The translations under genes were made by a program, and so were the position numbers. Shown piece after piece: positions 42,301 through 52,745 of a stretch of DNA of 64,000 nucleotides; positions within the stretch are counted from its first letter, which is position 1, and every line of letters begins with the position of its first letter. The stretch lies in contig NC_044917.1 in the NCBI RefSeq assembly GCF_003576645.1, positions 2,952,105 through 3,016,104 on the forward strand, in the 5' to 3' direction. The notes under the pieces are model-generated. The model ran no database searches, was not told the DNA's origin, and worked only from the letters and a program-made list of their open reading frames with translations. The stretch is from Ipomoea triloba. Taxonomy: Eukaryota; Streptophyta; Magnoliopsida; Solanales; Convolvulaceae.

Positions 42301-43196
42301 AACATCATTTCATATTAAACTATGTTTCTTCACTGTTGGACAGAGATTCCATTGCAGGTATTTACTGATGTTGTCTATGTTCTTTAGGTTCTTGAGCCTA
42401 ATTGGCATGTAATGCAGAGCAGACTTCAAACTGCAAAAAGCATTGATGAGGTGAGAGGTCTCATACTCTCATGAGATTCATGTTTACTAAGATGGTCAAT
42501 TCAAGATGCATGATTTAATCATATCTTTATCTTACTAACTGCTTTGGCAGCTGTGTATCTCACCTGATTGTCTAATTGAATTCCCTACTTCCACCTACCT
42601 TTACCTGGTAAACAGGTGATACAGTACCATGATTTTTTTCTTGACAAGTGCCTGAGAGAATGTTTGCTTCTCTCACCTGCTATTCTGAAGGTAAATCTTT
42701 AGTCCCTTCTATTGGCTAGTTGATTCAAACTTGGTGTTAGTGTAAAATACTTCTGAATTCTAACTGGCTGTGATTCTTTTTATGCAGAAGGTTGAGCGTT
42801 TAAAATCTCTATGTCTACAATATGCAGCAGCTACTCAACGGCTAATTACCACTGCCTTTGAGGCTCCTGTGACAGGGACTTTGCCTCAGGATGCACCTCA
42901 GATGGAAAAGTTCAGTCGATTAAAGCTGAGGTCCCGATCACAGAAGCTGAAACCAGCTAGTGAAGATGCCACAGTATTTGAATCCATTCTGTAAGTTATC
43001 AAGATGGCTCGATTCTCTCTCAACCCTTCATTTCCCATTTGTGTGTATTAATTCACGAATACTCTGCAGGAAGTTCGAGAGGGAATTCACAGCTGAGCTG
43101 CAGAGCCTGGGACCAATTTTTAGCAGTGGTTCTCGAGCAGAGCCATATTTAACTCATCTTGCACAGTGGATTCTTGGTGTAGGGAACGATCAATAA
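36348..43196 (+). CDS. GCP2: Gamma-tubulin complex component 2 (SPC97 homologue)
   Basis: Twenty-one exons: 36348-36440, 36521-36573, 36811-36856, 37009-37143, 37525-37656, 38152-38235, 38314-38412, 38523-38614, 39186-39258, 39590-39742, 39848-39967, 40061-40114, 40612-40695, 40847-40921, 41037-41168, 41597-41722, 41806-41913, 42388-42450, 42616-42690, 42788-42990 and 43070-43196. Phases agree throughout and give 708 aa. Diagnostic segments include [17 protein letters not shown] at the start, [36 protein letters not shown] and [20 protein letters not shown] (GRIP1/GRIP2 regions). GCP2 pairs with GCP3 in the gamma-tubulin small complex that nucleates microtubules at the nuclear surface and cell cortex. 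The gene is convergent with the PPR gene (342 bp between stops). One intron starts with GC (at 41914). Confidence 0.97.
38781..39118. repeat. 169-bp direct tandem duplication in a GCP2 intron
   Basis: Two copies start with AGCTAAAACTGCTGGTATG (38781 and 38950) and differ at only about ten positions. They lie in the intron between exons 8 and 9. The similarity indicates a fairly recent duplication. Confidence 0.9.
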
Positions 43197-43538
43197 GTTA
43201 CAATGTCTTTTCTCATAGCCGTGGTGCTTTGAAGGTGTGCATTTCGGTTTAAGAATAGTGCTGTTGTGTATGTTTTTGCTAGTCTGTCATTAATGTTATT
43301 TGACTATATATCTTTAATGAAAGTGTGAAACTTGCTTTTATAGGCTTCAACAAGGCACTTAGTACACCCATTTTGCTTTTGAACTATTCCATCTTTTCAC
43401 TCACTAAACAATTTTTAACTTTTAACCAAAACAAATGAGAAAGTAGAATATCTAAAGCCAGTCGTATGTTCAATTAGGAGACTTAAACACTGAAATACTG
43501 AATATAAATTAGCAGAGCCTCAAATTGTCTTTGGCTGC

Positions 43539-45956
43539 TCACAAGGAAGCATCTAGATTAGGGCCTTTAATCGAGGCCTTTTGGTATCGTACCTTTTCAA
43601 TCTCCTTCTCAAGGAAGTCTAGAATTGTGTCAGTTACATTGTTTGGGACACACCCAGCATTCAACATAATCTTTAAAAACTTGTAAGCTTCTTTAAGTCG
43701 CCCTGCCTTGCTGTGAACTTCAATAAGTGTATTGTAAGTGACAACATCAGGATTTATCCCAGTGCTTTTCATCTGTTGAAAAAGCTTGTTTGCTTTCTCA
43801 ATCCGCCCTGCTTTGCCTAGTGTATTAATCAAGGTGTTATACATCACAATATCAAGGTAACCACCCTGCTTCATTAGTCTATCAAGGACAGCACTGGCCA
43901 GATCTGCCCTTCCCATCTTTCCTAGGCCTTGAATAATCACATTATATGTTGCTATATCTGCAGGGCAAACTTTATCACCCATTTGACGCAGAACTCCCCA
44001 TGCCTCATTGAAGTATCCCTTCTTGACAAACGAACTCATCATAGAATTGTATGTGTAGCTCGCAGGATCAACACCAGTGTTTGTGAAAATCTCGAATAAC
44101 TTGCAGGCTAAGCTCAATTTCCCCTTGGCCAGGAATATTGACAAGAAGGTATTGACCATGTCCATATCAAATGAATCTGCATCCTTACCATCCACACGTT
44201 TCCCTCTGGAAAGTGTAAACATATGTGGAGAGAAATTGCCAGAGCTCGCTTGACTAGCGAGCAGATCCATGTATGGGGATGATGACCAAGGATCAGTTTC
44301 ATCATCACCAAGGCTGGTGTAAGCTTCTGTCTCTGTCTCTACTGAATCTCCTACTCTTAAAATATCTGTGAAGTCACCGCTATATGGAAACATTGGCATA
44401 AAATCCTTTTCCCTGCTCTGTCGAACTTCCAGCATAGCCTCCATAGATTTTCTCCACCTTAGAACAATAGGAACTAAATTCTTGTCCCTAATATGCTTCA
44501 TAAGCCTCTCCATCCAGTCCCAGCGTCCTTCCCGATAAATTGCAATCAAGAGTGAAGTTATAGTAACCAAATCAACAGCAAAGCCTCTGGCTTCCATCTC
44601 TTCCACCAATTCCATTGCTTTGTCAAGCCCCCCTTCCCTGCAGAGATGCAAAACAACAATGCTGTAACTAATCCCATCCACGAAACTATTACTCTTCTTC
44701 TTCAAATCACAGAACAATGTATAAGCAGCCACACCCCTTCCATTCTTAAACAGGCCATCGATGAGAATATTATAGGTCCAACAACTAGCCCTAACACCAT
44801 CATCTTCAATCATTTTCTCAAACAGATTGCATGCATCTGTTAACTTCCTAGCCTTTAGCAATCCATTCAAGAGGGAGTTATAAGCAACGGTATCAGGACA
44901 CAAGCCATTATACTGCATTTCACTGAATATTTTCATGGCATCATTTACTCGGTATGATCTCGAGCATCCCTGGATGAGAATGCGGTAAGTAAAGTAATCA
45001 GGTTCAAGACCTGAGGAACCCTTCATTTCCTCCCAGACAACGAGCGCATCCTTCACCTTCCCGAGCACGCAGAGGACTTGAATTAGGCTGTTATAAGTGC
45101 AGAGATCAGGGGTAAAGGCATTACCCCTCTCCTTCATTTCTTTGAACAGCATAAGGGAAGTGGCCAAATTTCCCCATAGCCCAAAAGTGTGAATGCAGAT
45201 ATTATAACCCCATCTGTCTAATGGGAAACGATTCTTCCTTTCCCTGAGCTTATCAAAGACTTGCTTGAATTCAGCTCTCATTTCAGCCCTCTTGAGGCCA
45301 ACCAGCAACTCATTACAAGCTAGGGCATCTTCTATGAATTCACCATTCGTATTGTCATTATTACTGTTATTACTGGATTCCAACAATTTCAGAAATATGG
45401 ATAAGGCCATGTTCACCTGATTCTTATGGACTAGGGCAACCAGAACGGAGTTATACACATCATTGCTCAAGCAATTGCGAACAATGTCATCGGAAAATTT
45501 GCTCCCTACAAAGTCCAAAACCTCCAGCGCGGTATCGAACTTACCGGCGCGTATGAAGGAGTCGAGGAGCAGCTTGAAAGTGGCGGAATCGAGGTCGGCG
45601 CCGTCGCGGCTCATGGAGTCCAGCAGGCCGAAGATCTCGCCGTGGAAGCCGCGGCAACCGCAAATTGTTTTGAAAATCTGGGAGTAGGTGGCGGCGGAGT
45701 GGCGGAAGCCGGGGCGGAGAGAGCACCATCGGAAGAAATCCAGCCGCTTGGAGACGTCGAGGGAGTTGCGGCGGAGGACTTGGAGGACGACGTCTTCGGA
45801 AAGGGGAACGGCGGCGGAGTCGCTTCCATTTCCGTCGAGGTTCCGCGATCCTCCGGGCTTCGCTAAAGCTTTGGCGATGGAAGCGACGACGAGCAGATTC
45901 CCAATGTTGGAGGCTGTTGCGGTGGATAAGGAAGTAAGCCGTCTCCTTGCTATCAT
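43539..45956 (-). CDS. Pentatricopeptide repeat protein, P class
   Basis: One intronless frame of 805 aa. Many 35-residue PPR motifs follow each other, for example TYNSLIQVLCVLGKVKDAL, YTYNSMMSSFVKKGYFNEAW, ATYNVIIQGLGKMGRADLAS and VTYNTLIEVHSKAGRLKEAY. No E or DYW domain is present at the C-terminus, so it is P class, which usually stabilises or processes organellar RNA. The middle (about residues 510-600) has a less repetitive acidic insert (TETEAYTSLGDDETDPW). The N-terminus MIARRRLTSLSTATASN looks like an organelle-targeting peptide, mitochondrion more likely than plastid. Size and layout recall Arabidopsis At4g01570; that match is from memory. Confidence 0.95.
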   Translation of the reverse strand: MIARRRLTSLSTATASNIGNLLVVASIAKALAKPGGSRNLDGNGSDSAAVPLSEDVVLQVLRRNSLDVSKRLDFFRWCSLRPGFRHSAATYSQIFKTICGCRGFHGEIFGLLDSMSRDGADLDSATFKLLLDSFIRAGKFDTALEVLDFVGSKFSDDIVRNCLSNDVYNSVLVALVHKNQVNMALSIFLKLLESSNNSNNDNTNGEFIEDALACNELLVGLKRAEMRAEFKQVFDKLRERKNRFPLDRWGYNICIHTFGLWGNLATSLMLFKEMKERGNAFTPDLCTYNSLIQVLCVLGKVKDALVVWEEMKGSSGLEPDYFTYRILIQGCSRSYRVNDAMKIFSEMQYNGLCPDTVAYNSLLNGLLKARKLTDACNLFEKMIEDDGVRASCWTYNILIDGLFKNGRGVAAYTLFCDLKKKSNSFVDGISYSIVVLHLCREGGLDKAMELVEEMEARGFAVDLVTITSLLIAIYREGRWDWMERLMKHIRDKNLVPIVLRWRKSMEAMLEVRQSREKDFMPMFPYSGDFTDILRVGDSVETETEAYTSLGDDETDPWSSSPYMDLLASQASSGNFSPHMFTLSRGKRVDGKDADSFDMDMVNTFLSIFLAKGKLSLACKLFEIFTNTGVDPASYTYNSMMSSFVKKGYFNEAWGVLRQMGDKVCPADIATYNVIIQGLGKMGRADLASAVLDRLMKQGGYLDIVMYNTLINTLGKAGRIEKANKLFQQMKSTGINPDVVTYNTLIEVHSKAGRLKEAYKFLKIMLNAGCVPNNVTDTILDFLEKEIEKVRYQKASIKGPNLDASL

Positions 45957-46100
45957 CTACTCTACTCTACATTCGCGTTTTCTATATGTTTTCCTGTCTT
46001 CCCAAACTCTATTATCGACCATAGTAGTGAGAGTACTAAAGTTCAACCTGTTCAGTTGGCCCAGTGAACAAGGTTCATTAACCATTATTTGTTTAATTTA

Positions 46101-46904
46101 GGGTGTGTTTGAAAAAGAAGTCAAGTGATTTTTGAAAAAATATTTTTTGAAAAATAACCAGAAAATAGTTTCATTTTCTATATTTGGTAATTTGGTTGTA
46201 TTCTGAAAAATTGTATTTATGTGTTTGATTTTTTTAATGGAAAATGAGTCAAAGCGTATAATTATATATTTTTTATTATTTTATTTAAAATATAGAAATA
46301 TATAAAATAATACTACATCCGTCCCAAAATGGTTGTCTGGTTCGTTTAACGAGGCTTGACTGAAGTAATTTTTAATCCAATTTTTCATATTATTAAGTTT
46401 AGCATTAATATATAAAATTTATATATTTATAAACTACATTAAAAGTTCTATTAAACACAAAAAATTAAATTTAAAAATAATAAAAAATTACTAGCAAAGA
46501 AAGAAGAGTTGGTTTGACCAATGAATAGTAAATAGGACAGGTAAAATAGGACAGAGGGAGTAATATTTATTACGTAGTATAAAAGAAAGAAAGGAACAAA
46601 AAAAAACAGTAAGGTTCCGAAGGATGGTTTCCGCCGGGAATCAGAGTAGTTCTGGCGGGCTAGTTCTTGATGGAAACCAGTCTGTCAGAACGTGAGAGAT
46701 GGCCATTTTGGCCGAGAATGGGACAAACAACCATTTTAACCATTCTAGAAAATGACTTCTGGAAAAAAAATTCGAAAGTCGTTTTTAAGAAAAATTGGTT
46801 GATTTTCTTTAATCAACGGAAAATAATTTCTGTTAACGATATTTTTCGGACGTTTCCAAACAACGGAAGCCCAAAAATCATTTTTCGCACTACCAAACAC
46901 ACCC
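46101..46904. mobile_element. Tourist/PIF-Harbinger-like MITE carrying a nested Stowaway
   Basis: The left end GGGTGTGTTTGA and right end CCAAACACACCC are inverted repeats. TTA duplications lie at 46098-46100 and 46905-46907. AAAATGACTT/AAGTC-like segments of both arms pair over a longer distance. The non-autonomous element has no coding capacity. Its middle is interrupted by the Stowaway at 46313-46560. Confidence 0.82.
46313..46560. mobile_element. Stowaway (Tc1/mariner) MITE nested in the Tourist-like element
   Basis: It starts CTACATCCGTCCCAAAATGG and ends ...GGACAGAGGGAG, close to the plant Stowaway terminus CTCCCTCCGTCCC. TA dinucleotides flank it at 46311-46312 and 46561-46562. Length is 248 bp. 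Confidence 0.85.
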
Positions 46905-46907
46905 TTA

Positions 46908-47945
46908 AGCAAGAAAAACGATTATCTATTTAAGAGTTCATCCTTAAAATTTTCATATATTATATAGGCTATAGCTATTAACTTACTATATCCACAATGC
47001 AATATGGAAAAAAGTTAAATATCATTAGCCAGTAATGAAATGTACGATATGCATATAAATAATAGTGTAAAAATATTACGTATAAAATAAATTGAAAATT
47101 AGAAACAAATAACAAAACTACATCGAAATTCGAAAGGGTACTTGAATGGGTAAAATTAAATACGATTTTTTAACTAAAAAATTGAGTTCAATTTTTATCA
47201 ACTTTATCTTGGTTGAGTCCGTCACACATTACTTTTCTTGTATAATTTGCGGCGAATACTATTACACAAGTAACAAGACAATAAGTTACATCAAAAGATT
47301 TTGTAAAATAAAATCACATTTATCAATTATTTATTTAAATTAAATATAAAAATAAAGAATATAAAATATAAGTAAATGAAACATTATTTTAATTACAGAA
47401 CAATTTATTTTAATTTATATTATTAACACACGTGATAATAAAAAATTAAAAAAAATACAATCATAATTTTGACAAAATTGCAACACGTAACCTTAAAATT
47501 GTTGTTTAAAAGGAAAAACACGTTGGATTGTAAATATGAGAAATAGTTGCATGGCTGCTAACAGGTTAAGCTCAAGCTAAAAATACTACTTTACCTCTAA
47601 AAATTTGTTCTCATTAAATATTTAATTTTTATTAGAAGAAATAAAAAAAAAAGTAATTGAATAAAAATTATGATCATTTATGTTAAACAATCAAAACATG
47701 TCACATATATTATAGAGTAGAAAATGAGAGTACAATATAATTACTCAACGATGTCCAAATCGGGTGGTCCCGACGTGTGACGTGGCGGCAGCCACTTTCT
47801 TTAAATACTACTACTCCGATAGTGAAAATTTGGAAAAACAAATCCAACTTGCGCCACAAGAACTACAGCCTCCAGTTTCCACTTCACCTTTTCTTCACTG
47901 TTTACTTGAAGCTGAGCTAAGAAGAACTACGGTGTCGCTACCACT
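46908..47945. other. Intergenic AT-rich DNA and AHAS small-subunit promoter
   Basis: No gene is seen. Close to the start codon there is a pair of ACGT-core motifs (CCCGACGTGTGACGTGGCGG, 47769-47788) and a TATA-like CTTTAAATAC at about 47799-47808. That suggests a promoter of roughly 150-180 bp before the ATG. Confidence 0.55.
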
Positions 47946-50900
47946 ATGTCTGCGGCGGCGTTGCAGTGCCCAATGGCCGGCACGAGGAAGAACGCGCCAC
48001 CAGCATTCGGCAAATCGCCTCCGCCCAGCGCGGCGGAGACGCTGCGCGTTTTCCGGCCAAAAACAAAGCGTTTCACCAAGGTTGTTGCAAATGCAAGTGG
48101 AAGTCGCGGTGCGGATAATGCGGCTTCTGTTTCCCTCGCCGAAACTGCCTCCGTTTCTTCTCCTTCGCCTCCTTTCTCTCGGTACCCCCTCTTTATGCGT
48201 GTTGCCATTGATAATTGCGTATTATGTGTTTGAATTATATAGCGCCGCTTTTCATTTTAATTGAATAAATAGTTCACGTCTTAGCTTAGCTTGTTCCATT
48301 TGTTTCTATGGAAAAGGATTCTTTTGGCTAAACTATTAGAAAATTGGTAAATGACTACTAATAGTCATCAGATTGTGTTAGAAGGTATGATTAGTCGATA
48401 ACAGATTAATCAAACATTTATATTGATTATAGGACCAAAAGTGAAAAAAATCATACAAACCTCATGACTTGTGTATTCTACTGAGCAAGGGGATCCTCTT
48501 TTTTGCAAGTCTAACTAACTTCTTTGTATATATCTCAGGGTAAAGCGCCATACAATCTCGGTGTTTGTTGGGGATGAAAGTGGTATCATAAATCGAATAG
48601 CTGGAGTTTTTGCCCGTAGAGGTTATAACATTGAGTCTCTTGCTGTTGGCTTGAATAAAGACAGGGCGCTCTTCACCATAGTTGTCTCTGGAACTGAAAA
48701 GGTTTTGCAGCAAGTTGTAGAGCAGCTCAACAAGCTCGTGAATGTCTTGAAGGTTATTTCCTACTTTTCCTGTAAAAAACAATTTGTATGGTGCATTTTT
48801 GACTGCCTGCACTCAGTAATTCCGTGCTGTCTCATTGATCAGGTGGATGATCTGTCGAGGGAGCCTCAAGTAGAACGAGAGTTGATGCTAATAAAACTTA
48901 ATGCAGAGCCAGACACAAATGCAGAAGTATATAAAAATCCTTATTTTGTCAATCTGTTCCATACAATTTATTTGTCGTTCACTTGTTCTAGCTTCTTTTA
49001 AGAAGGATGGTCTATTTTTCAATGGAAGTAGCTGAAAAAATTAAATTTTGGGCAACATGTTCTTGGTCAATCTCATACCATGACTGTGAATAAGATAAAC
49101 ATGATCCATTTTTTAGTGTGAAGACATATTTCAATGCTATCTGACTGATGTCAAATCTTAGAAGAAACTTTTTTAAGCATATAATACACTGCAAGTTGCT
49201 GTCTCTGTGTGTTTAGGTGCATTTAAAAAAAAAAAAAAACTTCGCTGTATTTTCTTAAGGTCAAGTTTTATTTTATCATGCGCTTTATGTCATTGAACAT
49301 ATGAGTCTAATTTGAGGCTCTTCATGTTGGATTTGATATTCAGATCATGTGGTTGGTAGATATCTTTAGAGCAAAAATTGTTGATAAATCAGATCACTCC
49401 GTGACCATAGAGGTAACTACTATTTGCTTTTTCATGCGATTTTATTTCCATAAGGGTTCTGTCTTTTCCTCGGTTTTTGTTCCTGGATTTAGTACGATTT
49501 GGCCATTACCTACAAACTTAAAATCCTAAACCCTAAGCCCCAATCTGGCTGTATACACATGTTTATTGAAGTACCCTGCTTATTATTGGCCCAGGTAACA
49601 GGTGACCCAGGAAAGATGGCAGCTGTTCTTAGAAATTTGAAGAAGTTTGGAATAAAGGAGCTTGCTAGAACCGGAAAGGTTCATTTTAAATCTTTGAAAT
49701 GCATTAATACTCACAAACCTATATGGCCATAACTGCTTTAGAATTACCACTTTCCTGTCAGCCAATCATTTACTATTAGCCTGTTAAAATTTAGGATCCC
49801 TCGGAGAAGAAATTGAGTAGATATTGTGTGAGTATGGTAAGGGGAGATCATATAAATGTCCTTTCTAGCCATCTAAAAAAATTATTTCCTGTATGTGTCC
49901 AAAGCTAAATTTTATCCTAAGGTAAGATGGTTATGATAACTGCACAAGGTTCTTCCCTTTCTATGTTGCCACACAAGACGAGCCTTCTATTAAAAATGTT
50001 GAATGTTTACATAATTGCAAACACAGATTTCTCTGAGACGTGAAAAGCTGGGTGAGACAGCCCCCTTTTGGAGATTTTCTGCAGCTTCTTATCCCGACCT
50101 TGAGCAGACGGTGTCTGGGGCAGATACTCTAAAAGACATCAGTCAGACAATGAACGGAAAATTGAATAATGATTCTCGGGTTTGTAATTCTACTGTTTCA
50201 GTTCTACAATACGTTTTATCATTCTCAAGCTTGTTCAACTTGTATAAAGGCTATAATATATTTGCATGTATATCTTAGTCGGTCCTTATGTCAAGTTAGG
50301 CCAACTACAGTCTACATGGTAATGAAGGAAATTATTTCAAGCACACTTCAATTGGATTGTTGATTCTATTGCATTCATGATATCTCTTTATATCTACATG
50401 CCATACCAAATATTGCAGTATATATCTATTCTCTATCAATTAATTAGAAATCATAATTAATATATGATTGGATAAGTTTCTTCCTTAATGTTTTGGATTG
50501 ACTAAGTTCTTTTGTTTGAATGAAGGGTGATGTTTATCCTGTGGAAGCGTATGATGACTTCTCCGTTAATAAAGTTCTTGATGCTCACTGGGGAGTTCTC
50601 CATGATGAAGATGTAAGAAAATTATCAACCACTCAGATAATCTTTTTTATATGTTTATTTGTCCATTGACGGGTCAGAAAATTAAAATGACATCTGATGG
50701 ACACCAAGAGATGCCCAAAAAACAGTCAAGAATTTTCGGTCTAGTATTGTTAAGCTTGAAAGTAGAGGAAAACCTTAACATATAGACTGCAATACTACTG
50801 CATAACCGATGGGAGGCTGACTAGTATTGCATTATATGATTCTAACGGGACCACTGCTAAGGGTGCCAATACAGGTTTAGTAAGCATAATTTCGTCTATT

Positions 50901-52094
50901 GTTGCAGTCAAGTGGGCTTCAATCACACACGCTAACCATGCTCGTTAATGATTCACCTGGAGTTCTGAATCTGATTACGGGGGTTATATCTCGAAGAGGC
51001 TATAATGTTCAGGTCATTCTTTATCCTTTTTATGCTAACTTTTCTAATTGAAAATCACTAAAATAAAACATCAGAATTTATTTTGGCACAGAGTCTTGCT
51101 GTAGGCCCTGCTGAAAAAGAGGGGCTATCACGCATTACAACAGTCGTTCCTGGAACTGATGAAACTATTCGAAAATTGGTTCGCCAATTTGACAAGCTGG
51201 TTGATATACACGAGGTGAAGTCATTTCTGCTCTCTATTATTTGCTGTTGGAAATTCTGATTTTGCCCGTGTGGATCACTGTGAGATCGAAAGGCTAATAT
51301 GAGGTTGGCGGATTGTTCAGGTTCAAGATATAACTCATTTACCTTTTGCCGAGAGGGAACTGATGCTGATCAAAATTGCTGCTAATGCTGCTGCCAGGAG
51401 GGATGTCCTTGACATCGCCAAAATTTTCCGGGCCAAACCAGTTGATGTGTCTCATCATACAATAACGCTGGAGGTAGAACTAACATCATAAACTTAAGAT
51501 TCTTGTTTTGGCCTACCATGCATGTCGTTCCTCTCAATTATGCTCCTGGAGCTCTCACACTCACTTCTTACTGATAGAATCTTGAAATTTATTATCTATC
51601 TTTCCAGATGGATTGATTTTAAATAATGAAAAAACGAGAGCCATCCGATACTGATAGTAACTAATTCAACTTAAACCAATTTATTTTATCATATACTTGC
51701 TCAATGTGTGTTTATTGGATTAACCTATTGTATCAAGCTAAATCTGGGAACACAAATTTCTTATTGGTTTGATTTCTATTGCCAATTCTTGCAGTTGACT
51801 GGAGATTTTAACAAGTTGCTCGCATTGCAAAGGCTGTTGGAGCCTTTTGGTATTTGTGAGGTATGTTTTCCCAAACTTTCACCAAAACTCATAGTTTGCT
51901 TCACATTGAGCATGTGAATTGAAGGCCATGAGGTCCTGGAGCGAAACGATCCACTTGTAATGTCCTGTGCTGTGCATTTATACACATCACCATTTTCTTT
52001 CCTGCTGCAGGTGGCACGGACAGGGCGTGTGGCTTTGGTACGCGAGTCTGGCGTGGATTCAACATCCCTCCGAGGATATTCTCTCCCTTCGTAA
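47946..52094 (+). CDS. AHASS: Acetolactate (acetohydroxyacid) synthase regulatory small subunit, plastid
   Basis: Twelve exons: 47946-48181, 48539-48752, 48843-48926, 49344-49412, 49595-49678, 50027-50179, 50526-50612, 50908-51012, 51092-51214, 51321-51473, 51795-51860 and 52011-52094, all in phase, 485 aa. Two ilvN/ilvH-like halves are visible. The first starts [20 protein letters not shown]. The second starts [20 protein letters not shown]. Each holds an ACT domain and an ERELMLIK segment. Such a duplicated regulatory subunit is typical of plants. It stimulates the catalytic subunit and gives feedback inhibition by branched-chain amino acids in the plastid. The first ~78 residues are rich in Ala and Ser and fit a transit peptide. 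Family call is firm. Confidence 0.96.
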
Positions 52095-52352
52095 GATTAT
52101 AACCTAAAAAAACAGTACCATGCATATAATGTTCCTGCAGTTCCACTTGCTTGTTAGACCAGTATATAAAACTCTGCAATCTCTTCATTGTTGGTTCCCT
52201 GTTGAAAAACTAGCATCCCATATATGGAAATCTAGATTGTGTTGCTTTTCTACAGTGCTTTTGGTTTTTCATAAATCCATTTTTCAAAATCTCATAATAC
52301 TATTGATTCTAACACATGTAGTTTTCTTTTGGAATGAATGAACAATCGCTTT

Positions 52353-52476
52353 ACCAGGGTCCACCATGTGTATAGTGGACCATGTTCAGATTATGTACTT
52401 ACAGTTAATATATTATGTACTTGTTGTAGTTAACTGATAGTATATAATATATTAACGACAAGTGGTGAATCCTGGT
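52353..52476. mobile_element. Short foldback MITE
   Basis: ACCAGGGTCCACCATGTG at the left end pairs with CAAGTGGTGAATCCTGGT at the right end with a few mismatches. The interior is AT-rich and partly palindromic. No clear target duplication, so the superfamily is not assigned. Confidence 0.45.
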
Positions 52477-52563
52477 CCACAAAATAATTTACTATGAATG
52501 AAGTGTAAGTTCAGAGATGGGTTCATCTTTGGTGTATGCATGTATCGAACCAGGGCAAATTAT

Positions 52564-52745
52564 TCTGTGGATCCGCGTCCATCTTGCAAGATGGACCCGG
52601 GTCCAAAATACATAATTTTACATATTGAATGTTCACAATTTATACTGAATGTTCGCAACTAAATGTTCACAATTTACATATTGAATGTTTACAATTTGAA
52701 TTGAACATTCAATATGTAAATTGCAAGGTGGACCCAAGTCCATGG
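52564..52745. mobile_element. Short MITE with ~26-bp imperfect inverted ends
   Basis: TCTGTGGATCCGCGTCCATC at the left is matched by the reverse complement of ...GGTGGACCCAAGTCCATGG at the right. The interior repeats TGAATGTTCACAATTTA several times. Boundaries are approximate. Confidence 0.5.

Noticed and set aside
45688..46101. Plus-strand frame overlapping the PPR 5' end
   Set aside because: It is the antisense shadow of the PPR coding sequence, with Arg-rich composition and no homology that I recognise.
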